Of a stretch of 64,000 bases of DNA, positions 1 through 9,448 are shown one piece after another. This stretch comes from Aquabacterium sp. (GTDB lineage Bacteria; Pseudomonadota; Gammaproteobacteria; Burkholderiales; Burkholderiaceae_C): NCBI RefSeq assembly GCF_030652515.1, contig NZ_JAUSAR010000073.1, forward strand, positions 98,726-162,725. Direction: 5' to 3'. Under the pieces are notes generated by a model. It was not told where the DNA came from. It ran no database searches and worked only from the letters and a program-made list of their open reading frames with translations. The translations under genes and the position numbers were made by a program. Numbering within the stretch: the stretch's first letter is position 1; the number at the start of each line of letters is the position of its first letter.

Positions 1-115
1 CCCGAAAGGCCGCTTATTCCGGCTCATGTTTCGGCACCACCAGTTCACCATCCCCTACAAGCTGCGCCAAATCCCGTTGTTCCTGGCAAAGCGCTCACAG
101 GCCGGAGGGCTTGCC
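1..115. other. Region upstream of flgB
   Basis: This leader carries a good ribosome site (GGAGGG) just before the flgB ATG at 116. On the minus strand an ATG at 27 opens a short frame running off the window edge and beginning MSRNKRPFG. It could be the first codons of a divergent gene such as flgA, which often sits there in betaproteobacteria, but nine codons do not prove it. No convincing sigma-28 or sigma-54 promoter was seen. Confidence 0.3.
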
Positions 116-553
116 ATGCTGAACAGATTGACCGACACCCTTAACTTCCAGGCTGATGCCCTGGCGTTGCGCTCAGAACGCCAGCGCCTGATCGCCAGCA
201 ACATCGCGAATGCCGACACCCCGAACTACCAGGCTCGGGACTTCGACTTCGCCAGTGCGCTGCGCAATGCCACCGGGCAGGCCTCGCAGGGCCAGTCGTC
301 ACTGGCCCCGGGCAAGCTTCAACTGGCCACCGCCAGCGCAGGGCACCTGGGCCGCGGCGGTGTGCCCGCTGGCAGCAAACAGCAGGCCGACATGAACTAC
401 GCCACGCCCGCGCAAACCAACCTGGACAGCAACACCGTCGACATGGACCGCGAGCGCGCCAGCTTTGCCGACAACACGGTGCGCTATGAAGCCACCCTGC
501 GCTTCATCAACGGCCAGGTCAAGACGCTCAACACGGCCATCACTGGCCAGTGA
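116..553 (+). CDS. flgB: Flagellar basal-body rod protein FlgB
   Basis: Proximal rod subunit of the flagellar basal body, exported by the flagellar type III apparatus and assembled in the periplasm. The 145-residue product is close to the usual size (about 138). It starts MLNRLTDTLNFQ and has the rod-family signature with ASNIANADTPNYQARDFDF near residues 30-45. The frame is open further upstream to 26, but the ATG at 116 is preceded by GGAGGG and matches the family N-terminus, so it is the chosen start. First gene of an eleven-gene flg operon, 15 bases before flgC. Identification is firm. Confidence 0.96.
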   Translation: MLNRLTDTLNFQADALALRSERQRLIASNIANADTPNYQARDFDFASALRNATGQASQGQSSLAPGKLQLATASAGHLGRGGVPAGSKQQADMNYATPAQTNLDSNTVDMDRERASFADNTVRYEATLRFINGQVKTLNTAITGQ

Positions 554-568
554 CCGGAGTAAACCACC

Positions 569-979
569 ATGTCCATGTTCAGCATCTTCAACGTCTCGGG
601 CAGCGCGGTCAGCGCGCAGTCCCAGCGCCTCAACGTCGTGGCCTCGAATCTGGCCAACGCCGACACGGTGGCCGGCCCCGACCGCGCGCCCTACAAGGCC
701 CGCCAGGTCGTGTTCACCACCACGCCCATGGGCGAGGTGGGCACCGCTGGCGTCACGGTGAGCAACATCACCGAAGACAACACCCCCGGCCGCAAGGTGC
801 TCGACCCCAAACACCCGCAGGCCGATGCCGAGGGTTACGTGACCTACAGCAACGTGAACGCGGTGGAAGAGATGGTCAACATGATCTCCGCTTCGCGCTC
901 GTACCAGAACAACATCGAAGTGATGAACACCGCCAAGAGCCTGCTGCTGAAAACGCTGCAACTCGGTCAAGGCACCTGA
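569..979 (+). CDS. flgC: Flagellar basal-body rod protein FlgC
   Basis: Second proximal rod protein. The 136-residue product has the expected length (about 134). The N-terminal rod motif is SQRLNVVASNLANADT near residues 19-34, and the C-terminal helix is EEMVNMISASRSYQNNIEVMN. Both ends form the coiled-coil packing typical of axial flagellar proteins. It begins 15 bases after flgB with a GGAG ribosome site and is followed 18 bases later by flgD, so it is clearly co-transcribed. Confidence 0.97.
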   Translation: MSMFSIFNVSGSAVSAQSQRLNVVASNLANADTVAGPDRAPYKARQVVFTTTPMGEVGTAGVTVSNITEDNTPGRKVLDPKHPQADAEGYVTYSNVNAVEEMVNMISASRSYQNNIEVMNTAKSLLLKTLQLGQGT

Positions 980-997
980 TTTACCTGAGGACATGAC

Positions 998-1678
998 ATG
1001 AGCACAGTATCGTCAACCGGCAACTCCGTTCTCGACAAGATCAACGGCGCCAAGGCCGCCACCAGCGACAAGACGACGGAGGCCTCGGACCGCTTCCTGA
1101 AGCTGCTGGTCACGCAGATGCAGAACCAGGATCCGCTCAACCCGATGGACAACGCGCAGGTCACCAGCCAGATGGCCCAGATCAGCACGGTGACCGGCAT
1201 TGAAAAGCTCAACACCACCATGGGTGGCGTGACCGATGGCTTCAGCCAGATGCAATTGCTGCAAGGCGCCAGCCTGGTGGGCCACCAGGTGCTGGTCGAA
1301 GGCAATCAACTGGTCGCAGGCACGGTCAAGGCCGAAGATGGCACCAGCAGCACGATCGCAGCGGGCGCTTTCGACTTGAGTGGCAGCGCGGCCACCGTCA
1401 ACATCGATGTGATCAACGCCGCGGGCAAGGTGGTCGACACCATCAGCCAAGGCTCACAGACCGCAGGCCTGCACAGCTTCCAGTGGACGGTGCCCAGCAC
1501 CATGTCCAGTGAAGGTCTGACCTTCAAGGTGTCCGCCAAAAATGGCAGCACCGACGTCAGCCACACCAGCCTCATGAACGATCAGGTCGATGCCATCAGC
1601 AACAGCAACGGCACTTTGAACCTGGAGCTGCGCAACAGCGGCAGCACGGCCTACAGCAAGATCAAAGTCGTCGTTTAA
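998..1678 (+). CDS. flgD: Flagellar hook assembly (capping) protein FlgD
   Basis: Scaffold that caps the growing hook and is lost when the hook is complete. The 226-residue product is close to the usual 230. The conserved N-terminal segment is seen as RFLKLLVTQMQNQDPLNPMDN near residues 30-50, followed by QMAQISTVTGIEKLN. The C-terminal half is a beta-rich Ig/FlgD-like domain. It lies between flgC and flgE in the usual order, with 32 bases before flgE. Confidence 0.96.
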   Translation: MSTVSSTGNSVLDKINGAKAATSDKTTEASDRFLKLLVTQMQNQDPLNPMDNAQVTSQMAQISTVTGIEKLNTTMGGVTDGFSQMQLLQGASLVGHQVLVEGNQLVAGTVKAEDGTSSTIAAGAFDLSGSAATVNIDVINAAGKVVDTISQGSQTAGLHSFQWTVPSTMSSEGLTFKVSAKNGSTDVSHTSLMNDQVDAISNSNGTLNLELRNSGSTAYSKIKVVV

Positions 1679-1710
1679 TTTTTCAAGCAGTACCCTGAAA
1701 GGACAACACC

Positions 1711-3069
1711 ATGGGCTTCCAACAAGGTCTCTCCGGTCTGAATGTATCGGCTCGCAATCTGGAGGTGATTGGCAACAACGTGGCCAACACCAGCACCTAT
1801 GGTGCCAAGGCTTCGCGGGCCGAGTTCTCGGACATGTACGCTGCCGCCTTGAACGGCTCCGGCACCAGCACGGTCGGCATTGGCGCCACCGTGGCGGCCG
1901 TGGCCCAGCAGTTCACGCAGGGCAACATCAGCACCACCGACAACCCCATGGACCTGGCCATCAACGGCAATGGCTTCTTCCAGGTTCAGGATGGTCGAAA
2001 CCAGACCTTCTTCACCCGCAACGGGCAGTTCAAGATCGACCGCGATGGCTTCATCGTCAACAACGCACAGCACAAGCTGCTGGGCTACCAGGCCGACCTG
2101 ACGGGCAACATCACCAACACCAGTGACCTGGTGCCCATCCAGTTGACCACCGGTGGCATCGCCCCCAAGCAGACCGACAAAACCAACATCGAGATGAACT
2201 TCAAGTCGACCGACTCGATCAAGAGCGTGCCGATCGATTTCACCGACAACACCACCTACAACTTCACCACGTCGCAGACCATGTACGACGTGAAGGGCCA
2301 GTCGGTGGGCATGGCTTATTACTTTCAGAAGACAGGCGACAACTCCTGGGACATGTATGTGACGGCCAACGGCACCTCCATCCAGACCGATGGTTCGGGC
2401 GCACCCGCCAAGGCTGCCACGCTGACCTTCCCGACCTCGGGCGGCACGCCAACCGACCTGGCCAATGGCAACCCGGTTGCAGGCGACCCCGGCACGATCA
2501 CCACTTACGATGCCAGCGGCAACCCGGTGGCCACCTCGTCCACCGGCAGCTTCACGCTGCCCGACATCCCCAAGGTCAACGTCACCAATGCCAGCGCCGT
2601 GCCGCCCATCGCGCAGACGGAAGTCATCAGTGGCGTGACGATGGACCTGTCCAAGGCCACGGAGTACGGCGGCAACTTCGCCGTGACCAACCTGTCGCAA
2701 ACCGGCTATGCGCCAGGCGACCTGTCCAGCATCACCGTGGACAGCACCGGTGTGATCCTGGCGCGCTACTCCAATGGCCAATCCAAACCGGCTGGCCAGC
2801 TGGTGACGGCCAGCTTCCGCAATCCGCAAGGCCTGCAACCGCAGGGCAACAACGAATGGTCGGCCACTTACGCGTCCAACGCCCCGGTCACGGGCGCCCC
2901 GGGCACGGGCAACCTGGGCTTGCTGCAATCGGGCGCGCTGGAAGAGTCCAACGTGGACCTGACCGGCGAGCTGGTCAACATGATGGTGGCGCAGCGCATG
3001 TACCAGGCCAACGCGCAGACCATCAAGACCGAAGACCAGGTCTTGCAGACGCTGGTGAACCTGCGTTGA
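1711..3069 (+). CDS. flgE: Flagellar hook protein FlgE
   Basis: Main subunit of the flagellar hook (universal joint). The 452-residue product starts MGFQQGLSGLNVSARNLEVIGNN, the standard FlgE N-terminus, and ends with the axial C-terminal motif ELVNMMVAQRMYQANAQTIKTEDQ. The middle holds FlgE D1/D2-type beta domains, and the length is somewhat above the 402 of enteric bacteria, as is common. It has its own ribosome site (GAAAGGAC) and sits 34 bases ahead of flgF. Confidence 0.97.
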   Translation: MGFQQGLSGLNVSARNLEVIGNNVANTSTYGAKASRAEFSDMYAAALNGSGTSTVGIGATVAAVAQQFTQGNISTTDNPMDLAINGNGFFQVQDGRNQTFFTRNGQFKIDRDGFIVNNAQHKLLGYQADLTGNITNTSDLVPIQLTTGGIAPKQTDKTNIEMNFKSTDSIKSVPIDFTDNTTYNFTTSQTMYDVKGQSVGMAYYFQKTGDNSWDMYVTANGTSIQTDGSGAPAKAATLTFPTSGGTPTDLANGNPVAGDPGTITTYDASGNPVATSSTGSFTLPDIPKVNVTNASAVPPIAQTEVISGVTMDLSKATEYGGNFAVTNLSQTGYAPGDLSSITVDSTGVILARYSNGQSKPAGQLVTASFRNPQGLQPQGNNEWSATYASNAPVTGAPGTGNLGLLQSGALEESNVDLTGELVNMMVAQRMYQANAQTIKTEDQVLQTLVNLR

Positions 3070-3103
3070 TGCACCGCCCCGCCAGCAGTAACCGGAGCAC
3101 ACC

Positions 3104-3832
3104 ATGGATCGGATGATTTACGTCGGCATGGCCGGCGCCAAGATGGACATGCAGCGCCAGGAGGTGTTGGCCAACAACCTGGCCAACGCCAGCACCACCG
3201 GCTTTCGCGCCGAGCTGCAGGCCATCCGCGCCGTGCCGGTGCGCGGCGATGGCGCCACCACGCGTGTGTACTCGCTGGAAACCACGGTGGGCTACGACGA
3301 CTCGCAAGGCCCCATCACCTCGACGGGTCGGCCCCTGGACGTGGCCTTGCAAGGCAAGTCCATGCTGGCCGTGAGCGCCCTGGACGGCACCGAAGGCTAC
3401 ACGCGCTTTGGCTCGCTGACGGTGAACAACGAAGGCGTGCTGATGACCCAGGGCGGCCTGGCCGTGCTGGGCGACGGCGGCCCGATCACCATCCCGCAGA
3501 ACGCCCAGGCCAGCATCGCGCCCGACGGCACGGTCAGCGCCAAGGAAGCCAGCGGCAAGATCACCGCGATCGGCAAGCTCAAGCTGGTCACCCCGGAAAC
3601 CAAGCTGACGCGGGGCGAGGATGGCCTGTTCCGCAACGTGGATGGCGAACTGCCCGCCGATGCCAACGCCCGAGTGCAAGACGGGGCCCTGGAGGGCTCG
3701 AACGTCAATCCCATCGAGACCATGATCCACATGATCGCGGCCGCCCGCCAGTTCGAAACTCAGATGAAGTTGATCCAGACTTCCGAGAGCAACGAGAAGT
3801 CGGCATCCCAATTGTTGTCGGGCAATGCCTGA
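3104..3832 (+). CDS. flgF: Flagellar basal-body rod protein FlgF
   Basis: Proximal rod subunit. The 242-residue product begins MDRMIYVGMAGAKMDMQRQEVLANNLAN, the typical FlgF start, and ends with NPIETMIHMIAAARQFETQMK, the C-terminal axial helix. FlgF and FlgG form the flgE/F/G family, and this one is separated from FlgG by the MDRMIY start and by its position directly before flgG. A GGAG ribosome site lies before the ATG. Confidence 0.96.
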   Translation: MDRMIYVGMAGAKMDMQRQEVLANNLANASTTGFRAELQAIRAVPVRGDGATTRVYSLETTVGYDDSQGPITSTGRPLDVALQGKSMLAVSALDGTEGYTRFGSLTVNNEGVLMTQGGLAVLGDGGPITIPQNAQASIAPDGTVSAKEASGKITAIGKLKLVTPETKLTRGEDGLFRNVDGELPADANARVQDGALEGSNVNPIETMIHMIAAARQFETQMKLIQTSESNEKSASQLLSGNA

Positions 3833-3869
3833 TCTGTTTTACCTGGCTTGAGGCCTGAGGAGTAGCACC

Positions 3870-4652
3870 ATGATGCGATCACTGTGGATTTCGAAATCGG
3901 GGATGGAAGCTCAGCAAACCCAGCTGGACCACATCTCTCACAACCTGGCCAACAGCGGCACTAATGGCTACAAGCGCTCGCACGCGGTGTTCGAGGACCT
4001 GATGTACCAGAACCTGCGCCAAAGCGGGGCCAACAGCTCGGAGCAGACGCAACTGCCCACGGGCCTGCAAGTCGGCCTGGGCGTGCGCCCGGTGGCCACC
4101 TCGCGCCAGTTCTCGCAAGGCAGCCTGCAGCAGACCACCAACTACCTGGACGTGGCCATCAAGGGCAACGGCTTCTTCCCCGTCACCATGCCGGACGGCA
4201 CCACGGGCTACACCCGCGATGGCTCCTTCCAGCTTGACAATCAGGGCCAACTGGTGACCAACAACGGCTACCAGATCCAGCCGGGCATCACGGTGCCCGC
4301 CAACGCCACCTCGGTGACCATCGCCCCCGATGGCACGGTCAGTGCCGCCATCTCCGGGCAGAACACCGCGCAAACGCTGGGCCAGATCCAGCTGACCAAC
4401 TTCATCAACCCGGCCGGGCTGGAACCACGCGGTGAGAACCTTTACGCTGAGACGCCCGCCTCCGGCACGCCGCAGACCGCCAACCCCGGCACCGACAGCA
4501 CCGGCACGCTGGCCCAGGGTTTCGTGGAAACCTCCAACGTCAACGTGGTCGAAGAACTCGTCACGATGATCCAGACCCAACGCGCCTACGAACTCAACTC
4601 CAAGGCCATTCAGACTTCGGACCAGATGCTGCAACGTCTGGCGCAACTGTGA
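3870..4652 (+). CDS. flgG: Flagellar distal rod protein FlgG
   Basis: Distal rod subunit linking the proximal rod to the hook. The product is 260 residues, exactly the family length. The start is [28 protein letters not shown], and the second ATG at 3873 is an equally possible start. The C-terminal motif [22 protein letters not shown] is diagnostic. A GAGGAG ribosome site precedes it. Its stop overlaps the flgH start, implying translational coupling. Confidence 0.97.
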   Translation: MMRSLWISKSGMEAQQTQLDHISHNLANSGTNGYKRSHAVFEDLMYQNLRQSGANSSEQTQLPTGLQVGLGVRPVATSRQFSQGSLQQTTNYLDVAIKGNGFFPVTMPDGTTGYTRDGSFQLDNQGQLVTNNGYQIQPGITVPANATSVTIAPDGTVSAAISGQNTAQTLGQIQLTNFINPAGLEPRGENLYAETPASGTPQTANPGTDSTGTLAQGFVETSNVNVVEELVTMIQTQRAYELNSKAIQTSDQMLQRLAQL

Positions 4653-5344
4653 TGAACGCCCTCCGCCGCCGCGCCCACCTGGCGCTCATCGCCGCCTGCA
4701 GCTTGCTGGGCGCTTGCTCGGTCCTGCCCACCACGGCCAAGGTCGACGTGCTGGAGCCCACCCAGGCGCGCCCGGCCGTCCCGGTGGTGCCGGTGATTGC
4801 CAACGGATCGCTGTTCCAGAGCGCGGGCTACCGGCCCTTGTTCGAAACCCACCGCGCCCGCATGATTGGCGACATCGTGAACGTCACCATCGTCGAGAAG
4901 ATCGCTGCCAAGCAGGAATCGACCAGCAGCATCGAGAAGACGGGCGACGCTTCGACGTCAGTGTCGGCCGTGCCCCTCCTCAGGGCCGAGCAGCTGGCCA
5001 AGTTGCGCCTGAGCGCGAGCGGCACCTCGTCCAACACCTTTGACGGCAAGGGCACGACCGAGAGCTCTCACAACTTCGTGGGCACCATCACGGCCACCGT
5101 GGTCGAGGTTCTGCCCAATGGCCACCTGATCATCTCGGGCGAGAAGCAGATCGGCGTGAACAAAAACGTGGAATTGTTGCGTTTTTCAGGCCAGGTTGAC
5201 CCCACGACCATCCAGCCGGGCAACACCGTGGCCTCCACCCAGATGGCCAATGTTCGCATCGAGCAACGAGGCCGCGGCGCCCAGGCCGACGCGCAGGGAA
5301 TAGGCTGGCTTGCACACTTCTTTTTGAGCATTCTGCCGATCTAA
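4652..5344 (+). CDS. flgH: Flagellar L-ring lipoprotein FlgH
   Basis: Outer-membrane L-ring subunit forming the bushing around the rod. The 230-residue product has a lipoprotein signal peptide ending in LLGAC near residue 20. The conserved FlgH core includes SLFQSAGYRPLFETHRARMIGDIV and the C-terminal GIGWLAHFFLSILPI. An in-frame GTG at 4649 precedes it, but the ATG at 4652 overlaps the flgG stop and gives the natural signal peptide. The flgI start lies 42 bases downstream behind an inverted repeat. Confidence 0.96.
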   Translation: MNALRRRAHLALIAACSLLGACSVLPTTAKVDVLEPTQARPAVPVVPVIANGSLFQSAGYRPLFETHRARMIGDIVNVTIVEKIAAKQESTSSIEKTGDASTSVSAVPLLRAEQLAKLRLSASGTSSNTFDGKGTTESSHNFVGTITATVVEVLPNGHLIISGEKQIGVNKNVELLRFSGQVDPTTIQPGNTVASTQMANVRIEQRGRGAQADAQGIGWLAHFFLSILPI

Positions 5345-5355
5345 AGAACTCCAAA

Positions 5356-5388
5356 ATGAGGCCGAACCTTCCCGGAATCTGGCCTCAT
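5356..5388 (+). promoter_or_regulatory. Inverted repeat overlapping the flgI start codon
   Basis: ATGAGGCC at 5356-5363 is the exact reverse complement of GGCCTCAT at 5381-5388, with a 17-base loop. The last two bases of the right arm are the A and T of the flgI ATG (5387-5389). No clean Shine-Dalgarno sequence lies outside the structure. In RNA this 8-bp hairpin would hide the flgI start, so it could adjust flgI translation relative to flgH. Function is inferred only. Confidence 0.5.
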
Positions 5389-6517
5389 GAATACTTCAGA
5401 ACGACTCCTCAAACTGCTGATCAGCCTGGCCTTCGTGGCCGCCTCGGCAGCCGTGTGGTGGCCCGTTGAGGCCAAGGCAGCCCGGCTGAAGGAAATCGCC
5501 AGCATCCAGGGCGTGCGCACCAACCAGTTGATGGGCTACGGCCTGGTCGTGGGCCTGGACGGCACCGGCGACCAGACCACCCAAACCCCCTTCACGGCCC
5601 AAAGCCTGAACTCCATGCTGCAGCAGATGGGCATCACCGTGCCCGCTGGCGTGGCCATGCAGGTCAAGAACGTGGCTGCCGTGCTGGTCACCGCCACCCT
5701 GCCCCCCTTTGCCCAACCCGGCCAGGCCATTGACGTCAATGTGTCTTCGCTGGGCAATGCCAAATCGCTGCGCGGCGGCACCCTGGTCACCACGCCCTTG
5801 AAGGGGGCCGACGGTCAGATCTACGGCCTGGCCCAGGGCAACCTGATCATCGCCGGGGCCGGCGCTTCGCAAGGCGGGGCCAAGGTCCAGGTCAACCACC
5901 TGAGCGCTGGCCGCATCCCCAACGGTGCCACGGTGGAGCGCAGTGTGCCCACCCCCTGGTTGCAAGGCAGCGTGGTCCAGCTGGACGTGCAAGCCGACGA
6001 CTTCAACACCGCCCGCGACATCGCAGACACCATCAACAAGGCCAAAGGGGCTGGCACCGCCGAGGCCATCAACGGCCGCACCGTCAGCGTGAAGCTGCCC
6101 GCCCAGTCCGGCGAGCGCGTGGCCTTCATGGCCGACATCGAGAACCTGTCCATCGACCGCGCCACACCCTCTGCCCGCATCGTCATCAATGCCCGCACCG
6201 GTTCGGTGGTCGTGAACCAGGCCGTGACCATCGGCCCTTGCGCCATTGCCCACGGCAACCTGTCGGTCACCATCAGCTCCACCCCGGTCATCAGCCAGCC
6301 CAACGCCCTGTCGCAGGGCCAGACGGTCGTCACCGAGAAGGCAGACATCAAGATCAACCAGGAACCCGGCGCGCTGATCCAGCTGCCGGCTGGAACCAAA
6401 TTGACCGACGTGGTCAAGGCGCTCAACACCCTGGGCGCCAACCCGCAGGACCTGCTGGCCATCCTGCAAGCCATGAAGGCGGCCGGCGCGCTCCAAGCCG
6501 AGCTGGAGGTCATCTGA
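5387..6517 (+). CDS. flgI: Flagellar P-ring protein FlgI
   Basis: Periplasmic P-ring subunit that binds peptidoglycan around the rod. The 376-residue product has an N-terminal signal peptide (hydrophobic residues about 8-25, then EAKAARLKEIASIQGVR, a family hallmark). GLVVGLDGTGDQTTQTPFT follows near residues 50-68. It ends LGANPQDLLAILQAMKAAGALQAELEVI, the standard FlgI C-terminus. The ATG is the only plausible start, although it sits in a hairpin and lacks a strong ribosome site. Its stop overlaps the flgJ start. Confidence 0.97.
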   Translation: MNTSERLLKLLISLAFVAASAAVWWPVEAKAARLKEIASIQGVRTNQLMGYGLVVGLDGTGDQTTQTPFTAQSLNSMLQQMGITVPAGVAMQVKNVAAVLVTATLPPFAQPGQAIDVNVSSLGNAKSLRGGTLVTTPLKGADGQIYGLAQGNLIIAGAGASQGGAKVQVNHLSAGRIPNGATVERSVPTPWLQGSVVQLDVQADDFNTARDIADTINKAKGAGTAEAINGRTVSVKLPAQSGERVAFMADIENLSIDRATPSARIVINARTGSVVVNQAVTIGPCAIAHGNLSVTISSTPVISQPNALSQGQTVVTEKADIKINQEPGALIQLPAGTKLTDVVKALNTLGANPQDLLAILQAMKAAGALQAELEVI

Positions 6518-7464
6518 TGAGCCTGACACCCTTTCCCTCCTCCTCCGGCCAAAGCCTGAGCCTGGACACCCGCTCGCTCGACAAGCTGAAATACGCCTCG
6601 GGCAAGGACCAGAAAAGCGCGATCAAGGACACCGCCAAGCAACTGGAAAGCCTGTTCATGCAGGAGCTCATGAAGAGCATGCGCTCCACCACCATGAACA
6701 GCGGCATGCTTGAAAACTCGGGCACCGAGATGGGCACCAACATGCTCGACAGCCAGCGCGCTCAGCAGATGAGCGGCCTGCCTGGTGGTCTGAGCGACAT
6801 GATCATCAAGCAGCTGCAGCGCCAATTGGGCGGCACCGACGCCTCGGCCGAGACCCCCATCAGCCCCTTCAAGGGCCTGGGGGACCTGAGCCTCGGCAAG
6901 CTCTCCCTGCCCGCCAACCCCGGTGCCACCGCGGCCATCGCGCCTGCCTCGGCGGCGGGCAGCGCTTCGGCCGCCAGCAACCGCAAGCTCAGCAACTCAG
7001 AGCAGTTCGTTCGCGAGCACCATGCAGCCGCCAAGGCCGCCGAGCAAGCCACCGGCATCCCCGCCAACCACATCCTGGGCCAGGCCGCGCTGGAGTCGGG
7101 CTGGGGCAAGCATCAGCCCAAGATGGCCGACGGCACCACCAGCCACAACCTGTTCGGCATCAAGGCCACGTCCAGCTGGACGGGCAAGGTAGCCGAGGTC
7201 ACCACCACCGAGTACATCGGCGGCGTGGCCCGCAAAGTCACGGCCAAATTCCGTGCTTATGACTCCTATGAAGACGCCTTCAAGGACCACGCCAAGCTGC
7301 TGAGCAAAAGCCCCCGCTACAGTCAGACCGTGGCTCAGGCCGACACCGCGCAAGGCTTCGCGCAAGGACTGCAGAAGGCTGGCTACGCCACGGACCCCGC
7401 TTATGCCGACAAGCTCACCAAGGTCATCAACACCACGCTGCGCCTGCAGCGTTCGGTGACCTGA
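6517..7464 (+). CDS. flgJ: Flagellar rod assembly protein / peptidoglycan hydrolase FlgJ
   Basis: Two-domain rod-cap protein. Residues 1-105 are the rod-binding domain (KQLESLFMQELMKSMRST, then a GLSDMIIKQL helix). Residues about 155-315 are a glucosaminidase (lysozyme-like) domain with the catalytic-region motif AALESGWGK and the downstream SHNLFGIKA segment. It cuts peptidoglycan to let the rod through. The length of 315 matches enteric FlgJ (313). The ATG at 6517 overlaps the flgI stop (ATGA). A low-complexity Ala/Ser linker joins the domains. Confidence 0.96.
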   Translation: MSLTPFPSSSGQSLSLDTRSLDKLKYASGKDQKSAIKDTAKQLESLFMQELMKSMRSTTMNSGMLENSGTEMGTNMLDSQRAQQMSGLPGGLSDMIIKQLQRQLGGTDASAETPISPFKGLGDLSLGKLSLPANPGATAAIAPASAAGSASAASNRKLSNSEQFVREHHAAAKAAEQATGIPANHILGQAALESGWGKHQPKMADGTTSHNLFGIKATSSWTGKVAEVTTTEYIGGVARKVTAKFRAYDSYEDAFKDHAKLLSKSPRYSQTVAQADTAQGFAQGLQKAGYATDPAYADKLTKVINTTLRLQRSVT

Positions 7465-7487
7465 TCGACTGACGGAGAAGTACCACC

Positions 7488-9437
7488 ATGGGTTCAGGAC
7501 TGCTCACCCTCGGCACACGCGCCATGTTCGCCAACCAGGCGAAGCTGGACACGATTGCCCACAACATCAGCAATGCCAGCACCGAGGGCTATTCGCGCCA
7601 GGAAGTGCAACTGTCCACCGAAGGCGGCCGCTACACGGGTGCGGGCTTTTATGGGCGCGGCGTCAAGATCGACACGGTCACGCGCGCCTCCGACTCCCTG
7701 CTGGCCCGCGATTACAACAACAACCTGTCCATCGCCTCGGCCGACCAGATGCGGCTGGACAAGCTCACCCAGCTCGAGAAAGCCTTGTCCACTGGCGAGT
7801 CGGGCATTGGCTATGCCGCCGGCCAGATGCTGAACGCCTTCGTTGACGTGGCCAACCAACCGCAGGATCTGTCGGCGCGCCAGGTGGTTCTGTCCAAGGC
7901 CTCTGAATTGGCCAGCCGCATGAGCACCGCGGGCACCCAGTTGAACGACCTGCAGGGCGGCACGCTGTCCGACATGAAGGCGACCGTGGCCGAGATCAAC
8001 TCGCTGGCCGCGCGCATCGCCGACATGAACCAGAAGATCGCCTCGGTGACCGGCGTGGGCCACGAGCCCAATGACCTGATCGACCAGCGCGACTTGCTGG
8101 TCAAGAACCTGTCCGAGAAGATCCAGGTCTCCACCGTGCCTGCCGACGATGGCTCCATCAGCGTCTTCATCGGAGGCGGCCAGCAACTGGTGCTCAGCAA
8201 CCAGGCCTCCACGCTGGGCGTGCAGGCCGACCAATACGATGCCACCCAAGGCCGCATCACCATCGGCACCGGCAACAACCAGCACACCCTGGACGAAAGC
8301 CTGCTCACCGGCGGCACCCTGGCTGGTTTGCTGAAAGTTCAGAACGAAGACATCCCGGCCGCGCGCAACCTGCTGGGGCAGATGGCCTCGGCCCTGAGCT
8401 GGCGCGTCAATCAACAGCAATCCTTCGGCCTGGACCTGGGTACGCCCGCTTCGGCGGGCGCGCCCATCTTCAGCGTCGGCACGCCGCAGGTTCTGCCCTC
8501 CAACAAAAACACGTCATCCACGGCCTTCCCCCCCGTCAGCATGACAGTGATGGACGCGCGCGAACTGCAGGCCAGCGACTACAGCCTGATGGAAGACCCC
8601 GCCAGCCCCGGCAGCTACCGGCTGACCCGCCTGAGCGACAACACCGTCACTTCGGTGGCCGATGGCGACGTGGTCGATGGTTTCAGAATCAACATCGACG
8701 CGGCCACCATCGCCAGCGGCGACAAGTTCATGCTGCGCCCCGTGGGCAATGCCGCCCTCAGCATGAAGCGGGTGCTGGACAAACCCACCGGCATCGCGGC
8801 GGCATCGCCCGTGAACGGCACCCTGGGCACGGCCAACACGGGCACGGCCACGGTGGCCTCGGTTCGCATCACGGCCACACCGACCACGCCTTACGATGCG
8901 CTCACCGTCGCCTTCACCGGGGCCTCAGGCTCGGGCCAGGACTATGAAATCCACGACTCCGGCGGCGCGGTGCTGGCCTCCGGCACCTGGCAACCTGGCT
9001 CGCCCATCGAGTACAACGGTTTCGAGCTGAACCTCAATGGCGTGCCCAAGGACGGTGACACCATCGGCGTGGCCCCGACCCTTTACCCCTCCTCCAACAA
9101 TGGCAATGCCTTGTCGCTGCTGGCGTTGCGCGATGAAGACATCGTGGGCCGCATCAACCAGGGCGCTGGCGGCACGGCGCCCGGGGCCACCATCACCAAC
9201 GCCTACTCGCAGGTCATCGGCAGCATCGGTGTCCGGGTGCAAGATGCCAAGACATCGGCCACCATCTCAAGCACACTGGCAGCCAACTCGCAAGAATTGT
9301 TGACCAACAAGACTGGCGTCAACCTCGATGAGGAAGCCGCCCGGCTCATCCAGTTCCAGCAGGGCTACCAGGCCGCTGCCAAGATCCTGCAAGTGGCGCA
9401 GTCGGTGTTCGACACGCTGCTCAGCATCAGCCGATAA
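7488..9437 (+). CDS. flgK: Flagellar hook-associated protein FlgK (HAP1)
   Basis: First hook-filament junction protein. The 649-residue product starts MGSGLLTLGTRAMFANQAKLDTIAHNISNASTEGYSRQ and ends with the axial helix FQQGYQAAAKILQVAQSVFDTLLSI. It is about 100 residues longer than enteric FlgK, and the extra length lies in the variable middle (about residues 330-560), where junction proteins differ among species. A GGAGAA ribosome site precedes the ATG. flgL follows after 11 bases. Confidence 0.96.
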   Translation: MGSGLLTLGTRAMFANQAKLDTIAHNISNASTEGYSRQEVQLSTEGGRYTGAGFYGRGVKIDTVTRASDSLLARDYNNNLSIASADQMRLDKLTQLEKALSTGESGIGYAAGQMLNAFVDVANQPQDLSARQVVLSKASELASRMSTAGTQLNDLQGGTLSDMKATVAEINSLAARIADMNQKIASVTGVGHEPNDLIDQRDLLVKNLSEKIQVSTVPADDGSISVFIGGGQQLVLSNQASTLGVQADQYDATQGRITIGTGNNQHTLDESLLTGGTLAGLLKVQNEDIPAARNLLGQMASALSWRVNQQQSFGLDLGTPASAGAPIFSVGTPQVLPSNKNTSSTAFPPVSMTVMDARELQASDYSLMEDPASPGSYRLTRLSDNTVTSVADGDVVDGFRINIDAATIASGDKFMLRPVGNAALSMKRVLDKPTGIAAASPVNGTLGTANTGTATVASVRITATPTTPYDALTVAFTGASGSGQDYEIHDSGGAVLASGTWQPGSPIEYNGFELNLNGVPKDGDTIGVAPTLYPSSNNGNALSLLALRDEDIVGRINQGAGGTAPGATITNAYSQVIGSIGVRVQDAKTSATISSTLAANSQELLTNKTGVNLDEEAARLIQFQQGYQAAAKILQVAQSVFDTLLSISR

Positions 9438-9448
9438 GGAGTCTCGTC

